From positions 1 through 64,000 of the forward strand of contig URSF01000007.1 in NCBI GenBank assembly GCA_900550445.1: DNA of 64,000 bases, written 5' to 3'. This document shows positions 7,616 through 16,419 of the stretch, piece by piece. Numbering within the stretch: the first letter of the stretch is position 1; the number at the start of each line of letters is the position of its first letter. Under the pieces are notes generated by a model that saw only the letters and a program-made list of their open reading frames with translations, searched no databases and was not told the DNA's origin. The position numbers and the translations under genes are program-made. The DNA comes from an uncultured Rhodospirillaceae bacterium (GTDB lineage Bacteria > Pseudomonadota > Alphaproteobacteria > CAAGCB01 > CAG-977).

Positions 7616-8703
7616 GCAAAGTCGCCGCGGGCAAATTCGTCTAGGCGGTCTTCGCGGATCGCCCGGCGGATATCGCGCATCAGATCCTGATAATACGTCA
7701 GGTTATGCCAGGTCAGCAGCATGACGCCCAGTATTTCCTTTGTCCTGACAAGGTGGTGCAGGTAAGCTCTGGAATAATTGCGGCAGGCCGGGCAGCGGCA
7801 TTGAGCGTCAATCGGCGCAGGATCGTCCTTGTGTTTGGCGTTCCTGAAATTCAATGTGCCGTTGCGGGTAAAAGCCTGTGCCGTCCGGCCGGAACGGGTC
7901 GGCATGACGCAGTCAAACATGTCAACGCCGCGCAGAACGGCTCCGACGATGTCGGACGGGCGGCCGACGCCCATTAAATAGCGCGGGCGGTCCGTCGGCA
8001 AGTGCGGCGTCGTCGCGCTGATCGTGTCAAACATCAGATCCTGGCCTTCGCCGACCGCCAGGCCGCCCAAAGCATAGCCGTCAAAGCCGATGTCCGTCAG
8101 AGAATGGCAGGATTCTTCGCGTAAGTCAGTGTGAACGCCGCCCTGAACAATGCCGAATATGCCGTAGCCGTCCCGGTCAATAAAAGCGTCCTTTGACCGT
8201 TTGGCCCAGCGCATTGACCGGCGTGTTGAATCGGCGACGTATTTGCGTTCGGCCGGGTAAGGGGGACATTCGTCAAAACACATGGTGATGTTACTGTCCA
8301 GTTTGTGCTGAATGCCGATGGAAATTTCCGGTGACAACCTGCAGGGGCTGCCGTCAAAATGAGAACGAAAGTCAACGCCGTCCTCTGTAATCGTGCGCAG
8401 TTTTGACAGCGACATTACCTGAAAACCGCCCGAATCGGTTAAAATCGGTTTGTTCCAGTTCATAAATTTATGCAGGCCGCCCAGCTGTTCAATCTTGTCG
8501 GCGCCGGGACGCAACATTAAATGATACGTGTTGCCCAACAGAATCTGCGCCCCCGTTTCTGCAACGGATTCCGGCAGCATCGCTTTGACGGTCGCGGCGG
8601 TTCCCACAGGCATAAAAGCCGGGGTTTCCACAATTCCGTGCGCCGTGTGAAGACGGCCCAGACGAGCCCGACCGCATGTCTTTTCTATTTCAAATTTCAG
8701 CAT
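7612..8703 (-). CDS. tgt: queuine tRNA-guanine transglycosylase
   Basis: The protein has 363 residues, slightly shorter than E. coli Tgt. Visible motifs are the substrate loop DSGGFQVMSL (nucleophile/acid Asp), the IVQGG motif, the GGLAVGE motif, the second catalytic Asp in FDCVMPTRSGRTA, and the zinc site CRCPAC followed by a His in AYLHH. It swaps guanine 34 for the queuine precursor in tRNAs with GUN anticodons. It heads a minus-strand run with dciA and the DsbA-like gene. No other queuosine gene is in the window. Confidence 0.97.
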   Translation of the reverse strand: MLKFEIEKTCGRARLGRLHTAHGIVETPAFMPVGTAATVKAMLPESVAETGAQILLGNTYHLMLRPGADKIEQLGGLHKFMNWNKPILTDSGGFQVMSLSKLRTITEDGVDFRSHFDGSPCRLSPEISIGIQHKLDSNITMCFDECPPYPAERKYVADSTRRSMRWAKRSKDAFIDRDGYGIFGIVQGGVHTDLREESCHSLTDIGFDGYALGGLAVGEGQDLMFDTISATTPHLPTDRPRYLMGVGRPSDIVGAVLRGVDMFDCVMPTRSGRTAQAFTRNGTLNFRNAKHKDDPAPIDAQCRCPACRNYSRAYLHHLVRTKEILGVMLLTWHNLTYYQDLMRDIRRAIREDRLDEFARGDFA

Positions 8704-8950
8704 TCAAATCCCCCTGTCCGAATAAACCGGAGCTAAAACATTTTATATCAAAAAGTCAAGCGCTTTAGTCGGAGCAAAGAAAACAACAGACAAAACAAGG
8801 AAAGGACGGCAGTCCGAAAAAATAGGGACAACCGGAGAAAATTACAACCGAAAAAAATCGAATCCGTTTTTGAAAAACTGCGGAAAAGGCCTTAAAAGCG
8901 GCGCTTTCCGTACCGTTAAAGAAAAAAGAAGTCTAGAAAAATAAAAAATA

Positions 8951-8995
8951 TAACAAAATGTGTTGACATTTAAAAAATTATATGACATATTGTTA
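8951..8995 (+). promoter_or_regulatory. promoter of the phage-like cassette inside an 11-bp inverted repeat
   Basis: TTGACA (8963-8968) is followed after 17 bases by CATATT (8986-8991, four of six). The hexamers are bracketed by TAACAAAATGT (8951-8961) and ACATATTGTTA (8985-8995), which are inverted repeats matching at 10 of 11 positions. The right arm covers the -10 box. This is a classic operator layout for a repressor dimer or pair. The preceding 8704-8950 holds no gene. A short inverted repeat CTTTGA-AA-TCAAAG follows at 9014-9027. Confidence 0.6.
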
Positions 8996-9025
8996 ATACA
9001 CTTGATGCTGTGTCTTTGAAATCAA

Positions 9026-9053
9026 AGCGTTCCTGTTCAGGAGCGCTTTTTTT
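9026..9053 (+). terminator. terminator-like hairpin in the cassette leader
   Basis: AGCGTTCCTG (9026-9035), TT, CAGGAGCGCT (9038-9047) pair with one mismatch, and seven T follow. The hairpin lies between the promoter and the first gene (ATG 9073), so it could act as an attenuator for the whole cassette. Confidence 0.6.
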
Positions 9054-9072
9054 ATGTCAAAAGGAGAAAAAA

Positions 9073-9396
9073 ATGGGACTTGGAAAAAGTTTAAAAAAAT
9101 TGGGCAAAAGAGTCGTTTCAGCAGTGACCGATCCGAAAAATCTGATTAACCCTTTGTTTTCAGTTACCGAGTTGGGGGAAGGCGTTTATAACGAGTACAG
9201 GCAGGCCGTGAAAGCGGATAAAGAAAAAGAAGCCGCCCGACAGCAGGCGGAAATTGATGCCTCCAACAAAGCGTTTCAGGAGGACCTGGATAAAAAAAGG
9301 CGAAATTCAAAAAGGTCAAACGTTATTTTCGCCGGCGTGTTGGGAGGAAACAAAAGCGTAGGATTGGGCGGACAGAAAAATTTGCTGGGGTTATGA
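9073..9396 (+). CDS. small phage-type protein preceding the portal gene
   Basis: The protein has 107 residues. ATG 9073 is chosen because AGGAG lies 7 bases upstream; an earlier in-frame start at 9010 would run through the hairpin. The sequence opens with a basic helix (GKSLKKLGKRV), has a hydrophilic coiled-coil middle rich in Ala, Gln, Glu and Lys, and ends in a Gly-rich tail (GVLGGNKSVGLGG). Such small helical plus glycine-rich proteins are common in podoviral structural operons, but I do not recognise a family. It overlaps the portal gene by 4 bases. Confidence 0.65.
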   Translation: MGLGKSLKKLGKRVVSAVTDPKNLINPLFSVTELGEGVYNEYRQAVKADKEKEAARQQAEIDASNKAFQEDLDKKRRNSKRSNVIFAGVLGGNKSVGLGGQKNLLGL

Positions 9397-10898
9397 CAAT
9401 GTCCGATTCATATTCTTTGGCAGATAAAATTATCCGAAAAACGGACGAACTGAAATCCGGGCGGGTTAATTTTGAAAAGCTGTGGCAGGAAATATCAGAG
9501 CTTGTTTTACCGAGAAAAGCCGATTTTACCGTAAAACAGGAAGCCGGAGTCAACCGGACAAGAAAATTGTTTGAAACAACGGCTGTCAATGCCGCCGAAA
9601 TTTTGGCGGCTGGGCTGCACGGGCTGATGACGAATCCGTCCGGAAAATGGTTTTCTTTGTCCGTCCCGAAATATAAAGACGTTCCTGAAGTCACCGACTG
9701 GATCGTACAGGCCGAACAGGTCATTGCAGATGAAATCGTGCGCCCGTGTGCAGGATTCGCTACAAATATTCATGAAGTATATCTGGATCTGGCCGTTTTG
9801 GGAACGGCAGGGCTGTATGTCGGGTGGAGTGAGGAAAATGAGGGATTGCTGTTTCAGTCGCGTTTTCTGGGGGAATTGTTCCTGGAAGAAAATGCGGCGG
9901 GACAGGTTAATCAGGTATACCGCGTTTTCAAAATGTCTTTGGATAAAATCGTTCAGACGTGGGGACGGGACGTTTTGCCCGAAAAACTGCAGGCCGTTTT
10001 TGAATCGGAAAACCGGGCGGAACGTGAATACGAAATCATTCATGCCGTAATTCCGAACGCTTTATATGAAAAAGGAAGCGTTTTTCAAAAACCCATCAGT
10101 TCGATATATATTTTAAAAGAAGAAAAAACGTTGTTGTTTTCCGGCGGTTTTGAAGAAATGCCTTTGTTCGTTACGCGGTGGTGCAAAGCGTGTACGGAAG
10201 TATACGGCAGATCGCCGGCGGCGGCAGTTCTGCCTGATATCAAAATGATTCAGGAAATGATGAAAGAAACGATTATCGCCGCTCAGCTGGCTAACCGGCC
10301 GCCTCTGTTAGTCAGAGATGACGATCAGTTCGCACCGGCCGCAACGGTGCCGGGCGGCATTATTCGTTATACCGGCGAAGCCCCGAAAGCGTTCGTCAGC
10401 GGAGCAAATTCCGGCGTCGGGCTGGAAATCATGAATGAAATCAGAGCCCGGATCAAAACGGCATTTTACAACGATCAGCTGACCAGTACCGAAAACGTGC
10501 AGATGACGGCGACCGAGGTTTTACAGCGTACGGAAGAAAAAATGCGTCTGTTGGGGCCGGTGTTCGGGCGTTTGCAGACGGAACTGTTGGGGCCGATGAT
10601 GAATCGGATTTTCGGGTTGTTGATCCGTCACGGCAAGATGGTTCTGCCGGAAGGAATTTCATTTTCCGACGTCAGAATCGAGTATGTGTCGCCGTTGTCT
10701 TTGGCGCAAAAGCATTTGCAGGCCAGAGCCGTAATGCAGACTCTGGAACTGGCCGAAGGATTTCTGAAAATTCAGCCGGAAGCCGCAAATGTGTTCAATG
10801 TTCCGGAAGCTATCCGCAAAATCGGAGAAATGTACGGCGTCAGCAGTACTTTGTTTAATGTCGGAGTCGAAGAAAAATCCAATGACGGACAATCTTAA
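9393..10898 (+). CDS. podovirus-type head-to-tail connector (portal) protein
   Basis: The protein has about 501 residues. The N-terminal WQEISELVLPRKADF motif, the region ETTAVNAAEILAAGLHGLMTNPSGKWF, and the YGRSPAAAVLPDIKMIQEM segment are hallmarks of the head-tail connecting protein family found in T7-like and BPP-1-like podoviruses. Twelve copies form the DNA channel at one capsid vertex. ATG 9393 overlaps the previous stop (ATGA); ATG 9399 is an alternative with better ribosome-site spacing. The gene is full length and shows no frameshift. Confidence 0.9.
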   Translation: MTMSDSYSLADKIIRKTDELKSGRVNFEKLWQEISELVLPRKADFTVKQEAGVNRTRKLFETTAVNAAEILAAGLHGLMTNPSGKWFSLSVPKYKDVPEVTDWIVQAEQVIADEIVRPCAGFATNIHEVYLDLAVLGTAGLYVGWSEENEGLLFQSRFLGELFLEENAAGQVNQVYRVFKMSLDKIVQTWGRDVLPEKLQAVFESENRAEREYEIIHAVIPNALYEKGSVFQKPISSIYILKEEKTLLFSGGFEEMPLFVTRWCKACTEVYGRSPAAAVLPDIKMIQEMMKETIIAAQLANRPPLLVRDDDQFAPAATVPGGIIRYTGEAPKAFVSGANSGVGLEIMNEIRARIKTAFYNDQLTSTENVQMTATEVLQRTEEKMRLLGPVFGRLQTELLGPMMNRIFGLLIRHGKMVLPEGISFSDVRIEYVSPLSLAQKHLQARAVMQTLELAEGFLKIQPEAANVFNVPEAIRKIGEMYGVSSTLFNVGVEEKSNDGQS

Positions 10899-11175
10899 AA
10901 AGAAAAAAATCAGCAAAGCGCTGCAGCTGGTTCAGGCCTACAAGGCTGTTTTTTTATCTGAAAACGGGCAGGCCGTTTTACGGGATCTGGCCGACAAATG
11001 TCATATGCTGTCGCCGGTAACGGACGTGTCAAATCCAAACGGGTTTTCCGCCGCAAGCGCTTTTTACGACGGAAAACGGGCAGCTTTTTTGGACATTATT
11101 AAAATGTCCGCCTGTGATGAGCAAATGCTTATCGCGTTATTGCAAGAAACTGAAAGGAATAAAAATGAATCATGA
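10882..11175 (+). CDS. Bbp19-like phage protein
   Basis: The protein has 97 residues and starts at ATG 10882 inside the end of the portal gene. The central block (YKAVFLSENGQAVLRDLA, then FYDGKRAAFLDII) matches the pattern of the small Bbp19-like domain that lies between portal and scaffold genes in BPP-1-like podoviruses. Its exact role in the virion is not known to me. It ends 11 bases inside the next gene, so the order portal, Bbp19-like, scaffold, capsid is the standard one. Confidence 0.75.
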   Translation: MTDNLKKKKISKALQLVQAYKAVFLSENGQAVLRDLADKCHMLSPVTDVSNPNGFSAASAFYDGKRAAFLDIIKMSACDEQMLIALLQETERNKNES

Positions 11176-11731
11176 TTTACCCATGTCGCAGGAAAATATG
11201 TCCGGCGAAATGATTGATGAAATTATCGATGAAGAGGCTTTTGAGGAATTTAAAAGTCTGGCCGAAAATCTGCGTCTGTCCGAAGAACAGGCGCAGGGAA
11301 TCTGGGATTGGATTGTCGAAGGGGCTTTGCGGTTCGTCGGCGATCTGGACGTAAAAGCGCAGGCATACTGTAACGAAACGGAAAACCAGCTGCGCAGTGT
11401 TTACGGACGTGATTTTGAAGCCAAACAAAAAGCGGCGCAGAATTTGATCCGGAAATACGGCGGGGACGAGCTGGTTTCTTTTTTGAAAAACAGCGGTATC
11501 GGAAATTGTCGGGAAATCATCGCTTTTCTGATTAAGTTGGCCGATGCCGCAGGAGAAGACAGAGGATTGGCCGGGGAAAAGGCGTCCGTTTTGTCTTCCG
11601 AAGAAAAAATTAAGGCGGAAATCGCCAGACTGATGGCCGTTCCCGCCTATATGCAGGCCAGGCACCCCGAACACGAAACAACGGTTCAGCAGGTGTATCG
11701 TTTGAGAAAACGTTTGTTCGGTGAAGAATAA
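11165..11731 (+). CDS. predicted capsid scaffold-like protein
   Basis: The protein has 188 residues. ATG 11165 has AAAGGA upstream. The protein is acidic and helical at the start (IIDEEAFEEF), with a Gln/Ala/Glu-rich helical body and a short basic end (VYRLRKRLFGEE). This composition and the position directly before the major capsid gene fit the scaffolding protein of podoviruses, which templates the procapsid and leaves it. The assignment rests on position and composition more than on sequence motifs. Confidence 0.65.
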   Translation: MNHDLPMSQENMSGEMIDEIIDEEAFEEFKSLAENLRLSEEQAQGIWDWIVEGALRFVGDLDVKAQAYCNETENQLRSVYGRDFEAKQKAAQNLIRKYGGDELVSFLKNSGIGNCREIIAFLIKLADAAGEDRGLAGEKASVLSSEEKIKAEIARLMAVPAYMQARHPEHETTVQQVYRLRKRLFGEE

Positions 11732-11756
11732 CCGTTTTTCAAAAACGAATTCAGGC

Positions 11757-11782
11757 GCTCCGTTTTTAACGGAGCTTTTTTT
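11757..11782 (+). terminator. hairpin terminator before the capsid gene
   Basis: GCTCCGTT (11757-11764), loop TTT, AACGGAGC (11768-11775), then seven T. It lies between the scaffold-like and capsid genes. Confidence 0.8.
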
Positions 11783-11809
11783 ATATTCATAATTATGAAA
11801 GAGGAAAAT

Positions 11810-12715
11810 ATGAGCACACAAATCACAACATCGTTTGTCAATCAGTACAGTTCCAATATTCAGGCGCTGGTTCAGCAGAAAGGATCCAAGCTGCGCGATT
11901 TGGTCGGTTTTGAATCTGTTCGCGGCAAAAGCCTGTTTATTGATCAGATCGGTCAGGTGGCCGCCGTGAAAAAAACGACCCGGCACGCCGATACGCCGCA
12001 GTCCGACACGCCCCATAAACGCCGTAATTTAAAGCTGGAAACATATCATTGGGCGGATTTGATTGACAATGATGACAAAGTAAGAATGTTGATCGATCCG
12101 ACAAGCGATTATGCCAATGCCGCTGCTTGGGCCATGGGGCGCGCGATTGACGAAGCGATTGTAACGGCGGCTTTGGGAACGGCCTATACCGGAGAAACTG
12201 GAGCGACCGCCGTGACTTTGCCGGCAACGCAGGTCGTTGATTCCGCCTGTGCGTCAAAATTTACGTTCGACAAATTGCGCGAAGTCAAGCGTATGTTTGA
12301 TAAATGTGACGCTCCCAGCGAAGGGCGCGTCATTGTTTTATCTGCCCAGCAGTTGGACGATTTGTTAAGCGAAACAAAAGTAACGTCGGCCGATTATGCT
12401 TCCGCCAAAGCTTTGGTCCGCGGCGAACTGGATACTTTTATGGGATTTAAGTTCGTTCAGCTGAATGCGAAAAACAGCGACGGCGATTTGATTTTGCCGG
12501 ACGTTATGTCAACGGCAGAAACGCCGACGGTGATCGGGCGTTCCTGTTTTGCTTTTCAGTCTGACGGCATCAAGCTGGGAATCGGTCAGGATATCGTCGG
12601 GAAAATTACGGAGCGCGACGATAAATGTTTCGCAACGCAGGTTTATTACGAAATGTCGATCGGCGCCGTGCGCATGCAGGAAGAACTGGTCGTTAAAATT
12701 AACTGCAAAGAATAA
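11810..12715 (+). CDS. phage major capsid protein
   Basis: The protein has 301 residues. ATG 11810 has GAGG 5 bases upstream; an in-frame ATG at 11795 is less likely. The sequence has the pattern of BPP-1/podovirus major capsid proteins: a start like ITTSFVNQYSSNIQALVQQKGSKLR, then WADLIDNDDKVRMLIDPTSDY, AMGRAIDEAI, and a C-terminal beta-rich part with EERDDKCFATQVYYEMSIGA-like order. It is flanked by a terminator hairpin on each side, so its mRNA could be set apart from those of its neighbours. The frame is intact and full length. Confidence 0.88.
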   Translation: MSTQITTSFVNQYSSNIQALVQQKGSKLRDLVGFESVRGKSLFIDQIGQVAAVKKTTRHADTPQSDTPHKRRNLKLETYHWADLIDNDDKVRMLIDPTSDYANAAAWAMGRAIDEAIVTAALGTAYTGETGATAVTLPATQVVDSACASKFTFDKLREVKRMFDKCDAPSEGRVIVLSAQQLDDLLSETKVTSADYASAKALVRGELDTFMGFKFVQLNAKNSDGDLILPDVMSTAETPTVIGRSCFAFQSDGIKLGIGQDIVGKITERDDKCFATQVYYEMSIGAVRMQEELVVKINCKE

Positions 12716-12724
12716 GCTTGTCTT

Positions 12725-12758
12725 AAAAAGCGGCAGAAATATTTCTGCCGCTTTTTTT
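12725..12758 (+). terminator. terminator after the capsid gene
   Basis: A perfect palindrome: AAAAAGCGGCAGAAAT (12725-12740) and ATTTCTGCCGCTTTTT (12741-12756), continuing in T. The A and T runs would let it work in both directions. Confidence 0.85.
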
Positions 12759-12784
12759 GTTTTGCTTCCCTTAAGGAGAAAAAA

Positions 12785-13342
12785 ATGACTTCCATTGTTG
12801 CCGTTTGTAACCGGGCCTTGTCCAAAATAGGGGACGAATTGATCATTATGTCCTTAGACGATGAAACAAAGCCCGCCCGGTATTGCAAAGCTTTATATGC
12901 CGATACGCGCGATTTTGTTCTAAGGTCTTATCCGTGGCGGTTCGCCCTGAAACGCTATATTCTGGCGCCGTTAAAGGAAAAACCTTTATTCGGATATGAT
13001 TATCAGTTCGTTGTTCCGTCTGATTGTCTGCGCGTTTGGAAAACGCGGGAACAGCAGCGTTATCAGGTTGAAGGACGGTATATTCTGGCAGATCAGAATG
13101 TATTCGCTTTTATCGGTATTTCCAGAATCGAAGACGCCGCGCAGTTCGACCCCATGTTTGTGGAAGCGCTTTCTTTGCGTTTGGCGGCAGAGCTGGCCGT
13201 TCCTTTGACGGCGTCGGTTTCTTTGAAAGAAAACCTGGCTAAAGAATATCAACAGTTTGTCCAGCAGGCAAAAACAGCGTCGGCTATGGAAGGAATTCAG
13301 GATATCTATGTGCCGCAGGGGTGGTTGGAGGCCAGAGAATAA
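12785..13342 (+). CDS. tail tubular protein A-like (gp11-type) protein
   Basis: The protein has 185 residues. It opens with IVAVCNRALSKIGDE and has YCKALYADTRDFVLRSYPWRFALKR, the signature of the podoviral tail-tube A family (T7 gp11-like). This family forms the ring that attaches to the portal after packaging. AAGGAG precedes the ATG. The stop overlaps the next start (TAATG). Confidence 0.85.
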   Translation: MTSIVAVCNRALSKIGDELIIMSLDDETKPARYCKALYADTRDFVLRSYPWRFALKRYILAPLKEKPLFGYDYQFVVPSDCLRVWKTREQQRYQVEGRYILADQNVFAFIGISRIEDAAQFDPMFVEALSLRLAAELAVPLTASVSLKENLAKEYQQFVQQAKTASAMEGIQDIYVPQGWLEARE

Positions 13343-15345
13343 TGTCATATGCTGCAGCTTTAGTCAGGTTTAACACCGGTGAAATTTCCGAATTAATGAG
13401 CGGGCGCATTGATACCGAAGAATATAAAGGCGCCTGCAGAATTTTAAAAAATTTCATTCCGTCCGTTCAGGGGCCGGTATCCAGACGCGGCGGAACGCGT
13501 TTCGTCGCGGCGGCCAAATATCATGATAAAAAATCACGGCTTTTTTCTTTTCAGTTTTCCGCGACGCAGTCATATCTGTTGGAATTCGGAGACCAATATG
13601 TTCGTATTTTTTATCACCGACAGCCGGTTGTCAATGCAAGCGGCGCGCCGATAGAAATCAGTATACCGTATACGCAAAACGATTTGGATAATTTATATTT
13701 TTCGCAGTCCGGAGATGTTGTTTATATCGCTCACCCGTCGTTTCCGTTAAGAACGATTACGCGTTATTCTCAGACTGACTGGCGGACGGCGGAAGTTCAG
13801 ATGACCGACGGGCCTTATCTGCCGGTGCATACCGGAGACATTACGTTAACGCCTTCTGCGACGACGGGAAATATTACCATTACGGCTTCCGGAGATGTTT
13901 TTGCGGCTACTGATATCGGACGCCATGTCCGGATCATGCAGCCGAACAATCCGAATGTTCAATGGGGCGCGGCAAAAATTACGGGGTTTACCAATGCGCG
14001 CAGTGTCAGCGCGACAGTGTTCGGTGATTTGCCGTTTTTAAACACGACGGCGTCCAAGTCGTGGCGGCTGGGTGTTTTTTCGGCGACAACGGGATATCCG
14101 GCTGTCGTGACGTTTTTTGAACAAAGGCTGATTTTAGGAAAAGGAAACGGTATCTACGGATCAAAAACGGGGCAGTATGAATTTTTTTCGCCGACGTCGG
14201 CAAGCGCTGCCGTGACGTCGCAGTACGGGTATGGTTACGAATTGTCGTCGGATCAGATTAACGATGTATGCTGGTTGTCTTCGGGACGGGTTCTGGCGAT
14301 CGGAACGGTCGGCGCCGATTTTACTTTGGAAACAGTCGGCGGAGAAGGAACCATTCCGATGAGCGTCAAGGCGCAGCGTCATTCGACTTACGGCAGCGAG
14401 GCCGTCGCGCCGATCAAAGTCGGCAGCACGACTTTGTTCGTTCAGCATTACGGCAGAAAACTGCGCGCTTTTATGTATGACAGTAATTCCGACGGGTATA
14501 TTGCCAGAGATTTAACGACGCTGGCGCCTCATATGACATACAGCGGCATTAAAGAAATGGCTTTGCAACAAGAGCCCGTGCCGGTTATTTGGTGCATATT
14601 GAAAAACGGAACGCTGGCCGGATTGACGTATGAAGCGGCGGAATCCGTCGAAGCCTGGCATTCTCATGAACTGCCCGGCGCTTATATTGAAAGCATTGCG
14701 ACGCTGCCGTCGGAAAACGGAGGGCATGATGAATTGTTTTTGCTGGTCCGCCGGCAAATTAACGGAGAAACAAAACGTTACATCGAAGTGATGGAAACGG
14801 GTATCGAAGAAAATGCCGAAGGTTCCGAAGAATGTTTCTTTGTTGACAGCGGACTGTCGTATCACGGAGAAAAAGTCGCGCGGGTGGCCGGGCTGGATCA
14901 TCTGGAAGGGGAAACCGTAGCCGTTTTGGCGGACGGAGCCGTTCAGACTGAAAAAGTAGTTCAAAACGGAGCGATTGATCTGGATACGCCGGCCTGTGTC
15001 GTTCATGCGGGGCTGCCTTTTGTGTCGGTTCTGCAGACGATGCCTTTGGTCGGCATCGGGCATGACGGCATATCCGAAGGATCAACCAAACGTATTTCCG
15101 GTTTGCTGCTGCGTCTTTACAAAACGCTGGGATTTTCGATCGGTTCTCCTGAACGTGTCGAAAGGCAGAGTTTTCGCAGTTCCAGCGATCCGATGAATGC
15201 TCCGCCGGCATTATTTTCAGGCGATAAAAAAGTTTCGTTCTGTGCGCAGTGGGAACGTTTTTCCGATATCCGCATTGAACAGGACCAGCCTTTGCCTTTA
15301 ACGATTTTGGGCATTTTCCCGCTGGTTTCGACAAACAGAATATAA
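13342..15345 (+). CDS. podoviral tail tube/stabilisation protein (gp12-like)
   Basis: The protein has 667 residues. ATG 13342 has GGAGG 10 bases upstream and overlaps the previous stop. The start (ALVRFNTGEISELMSGRID, then GACRILKNFIPSVQGPVSRRGGTRFV) matches the large tail proteins that follow gp11-like genes in podoviruses. The rest is beta-rich and repetitive in Gly, Thr and Ser, as expected for a tail nozzle. It is the longest gene of the cassette and has no internal stop or frameshift. Confidence 0.85.
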   Translation: MSYAAALVRFNTGEISELMSGRIDTEEYKGACRILKNFIPSVQGPVSRRGGTRFVAAAKYHDKKSRLFSFQFSATQSYLLEFGDQYVRIFYHRQPVVNASGAPIEISIPYTQNDLDNLYFSQSGDVVYIAHPSFPLRTITRYSQTDWRTAEVQMTDGPYLPVHTGDITLTPSATTGNITITASGDVFAATDIGRHVRIMQPNNPNVQWGAAKITGFTNARSVSATVFGDLPFLNTTASKSWRLGVFSATTGYPAVVTFFEQRLILGKGNGIYGSKTGQYEFFSPTSASAAVTSQYGYGYELSSDQINDVCWLSSGRVLAIGTVGADFTLETVGGEGTIPMSVKAQRHSTYGSEAVAPIKVGSTTLFVQHYGRKLRAFMYDSNSDGYIARDLTTLAPHMTYSGIKEMALQQEPVPVIWCILKNGTLAGLTYEAAESVEAWHSHELPGAYIESIATLPSENGGHDELFLLVRRQINGETKRYIEVMETGIEENAEGSEECFFVDSGLSYHGEKVARVAGLDHLEGETVAVLADGAVQTEKVVQNGAIDLDTPACVVHAGLPFVSVLQTMPLVGIGHDGISEGSTKRISGLLLRLYKTLGFSIGSPERVERQSFRSSSDPMNAPPALFSGDKKVSFCAQWERFSDIRIEQDQPLPLTILGIFPLVSTNRI

Positions 15346-15357
15346 GGAGATTTTAAA

Positions 15358-15768
15358 ATGAGCAAAGCAGCTTTTTCAACACTGATGAACAGCGCGAAAA
15401 GCACGTTTAATTTATTGAAAGAATGGCAGGATTCAAAAAATGCCGAAGAGGATTATTACCGGCAGGCCGACAATGTTATCAGGCAGAACCGCAATGAAAC
15501 GCAGAAATTGAAACGCGAAAATGATGAGGAAAGAGGCGAAGCGGTCGCCAAAGCCGGAGCGTCGGGCATTAACGTGTCGTCGTTTAACGATGCTCTGTTG
15601 TACAACGATTTAAAAACAGCGCGTGAAGTTTACGATAAAGAACAACAGGCCAGAGAACAGGCTTATAGTTTGCGCCGACAGGCGAAAAACGAACGCAGAA
15701 ACAGAAAAGGCAAAGCTTTTTCTTATTCCGTCGGTCTGCTGACGGATTTTGGCGGCTTCGGCAGTTAA
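15358..15768 (+). CDS. internal-virion-like coiled-coil protein
   Basis: The protein has 136 residues: a hydrophilic coiled coil rich in Asn, Arg, Glu and Gln, with GEAVAKAGASGINVSSFND in the middle and a Gly/Phe end (LLTDFGGFGS). The RAKAGASGI-S motif with flanking helices resembles T7 gp14-type internal core proteins. These enter the cell envelope at infection. In T7-like phages two very large core proteins follow, and none is present here. AAGGAG precedes the ATG. Confidence 0.6.
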   Translation: MSKAAFSTLMNSAKSTFNLLKEWQDSKNAEEDYYRQADNVIRQNRNETQKLKRENDEERGEAVAKAGASGINVSSFNDALLYNDLKTAREVYDKEQQAREQAYSLRRQAKNERRNRKGKAFSYSVGLLTDFGGFGS

Positions 15769-15788
15769 ATCCCGAAAGGAGAAACGTT

Positions 15789-15953
15789 ATGGGAAATATC
15801 AAAGAGGGCGTTACGATTTCTGCCGGTTTGACCGCTCCGGCGTGGCTGCCGGCGTTAAACGAATGGGTCGGCTGTCTGATCGGAATCGCCACACTGTTGT
15901 ATATCTGCGTGAAAATATATGTGTTGTTGTATCGTTCGGGGGCGCCGGAATGA
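15789..15953 (+). CDS. small holin-like membrane protein, 54 residues
   Basis: AAAGGAG precedes ATG 15789. The protein has a polar, Gly/Thr-rich start with a weak helix (SAGLTAPAWLPAL), then one clear membrane helix (about 27-48, CLIGIATLLYICVKIYVLLY) and a short tail. Its size, its position directly before the endolysin and the ATGA coupling to it fit a holin, which opens the inner membrane for lysis. No family motif is visible, so holin is inferred from context. Confidence 0.65.
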   Translation: MGNIKEGVTISAGLTAPAWLPALNEWVGCLIGIATLLYICVKIYVLLYRSGAPE

Positions 15954-16408
15954 TTTCAAAAAAAGGCGTGGAGCTGATCAAATCTTTTGAAGGTTTCGCT
16001 CCTCTGGAATACACCTGTGTCGCCGGGAAAAGAACAATCGGTTACGGTCATGTGCTGGGGCCCGAAGAAAAATATGTCTGCGGCGTTTGTGAACGCGAAG
16101 CCGAACGGCTGCTGAAACAGGATCTGGACATTGCCGAAAAAGCGGTTGAAAAGCTGGTTGAGGTTCCTTTGTCGGACTGCCAGAAAGACGCTTTGGTCAG
16201 TTTTGTTTTTAACGTCGGAATCAGAGCGTTTCAGAAATCCACGTTGTTAAAGGAATTAAATGCCGGCCGGTATGACCGGGTGCCGCGGCAGCTGCAACGC
16301 TGGATATATGTCAACGGTCGTCCCTGCGGCGGATTAATACGGCGCAGACAGGCGGAAGCTGCTTTGTTTGCGAAACCTGCGGGACGGAAACGTCCCGTTT
16401 TTTTATGA
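15950..16408 (+). CDS. phage endolysin, T4-type lysozyme (GH24)
   Basis: The protein has 152 residues. ATG 15950 overlaps the holin-like stop. The catalytic pattern Glu-8 residues-(Asp/Cys)-5 residues-Thr is visible: Glu14 in SFEGF, Cys23 and Thr29 in TIGYGH. The C-terminal LIRRRQAEAALF is family-typical. It cuts the glycan backbone of peptidoglycan between MurNAc and GlcNAc. No signal-anchor is seen, so it would need the holin. The last codons are also part of a terminator hairpin. Confidence 0.93.
   Translation: MISKKGVELIKSFEGFAPLEYTCVAGKRTIGYGHVLGPEEKYVCGVCEREAERLLKQDLDIAEKAVEKLVEVPLSDCQKDALVSFVFNVGIRAFQKSTLLKELNAGRYDRVPRQLQRWIYVNGRPCGGLIRRRQAEAALFAKPAGRKRPVFL
16380..16404 (+). terminator. 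terminator overlapping the end of the endolysin gene
   Basis: CGGGACG (16380-16386), loop GAAA, CGTCCCG (16391-16397), then seven T. It is formed by the last coding bases of the endolysin gene, 16 bases before the next start. Confidence 0.8.
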
Positions 16409-16419
16409 AAGGAAAAAGC

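Noticed and set aside
8704..8950. Possible attachment site or small gene between tgt and the cassette promoter
   Set aside because: No frame with a ribosome site and no repeat shared with the region after 16940 could be seen by eye.
9010..9072. Longer N-terminus for the first cassette gene
   Set aside because: It would be translated through the terminator hairpin, and the real ribosome site AGGAG lies before ATG 9073.
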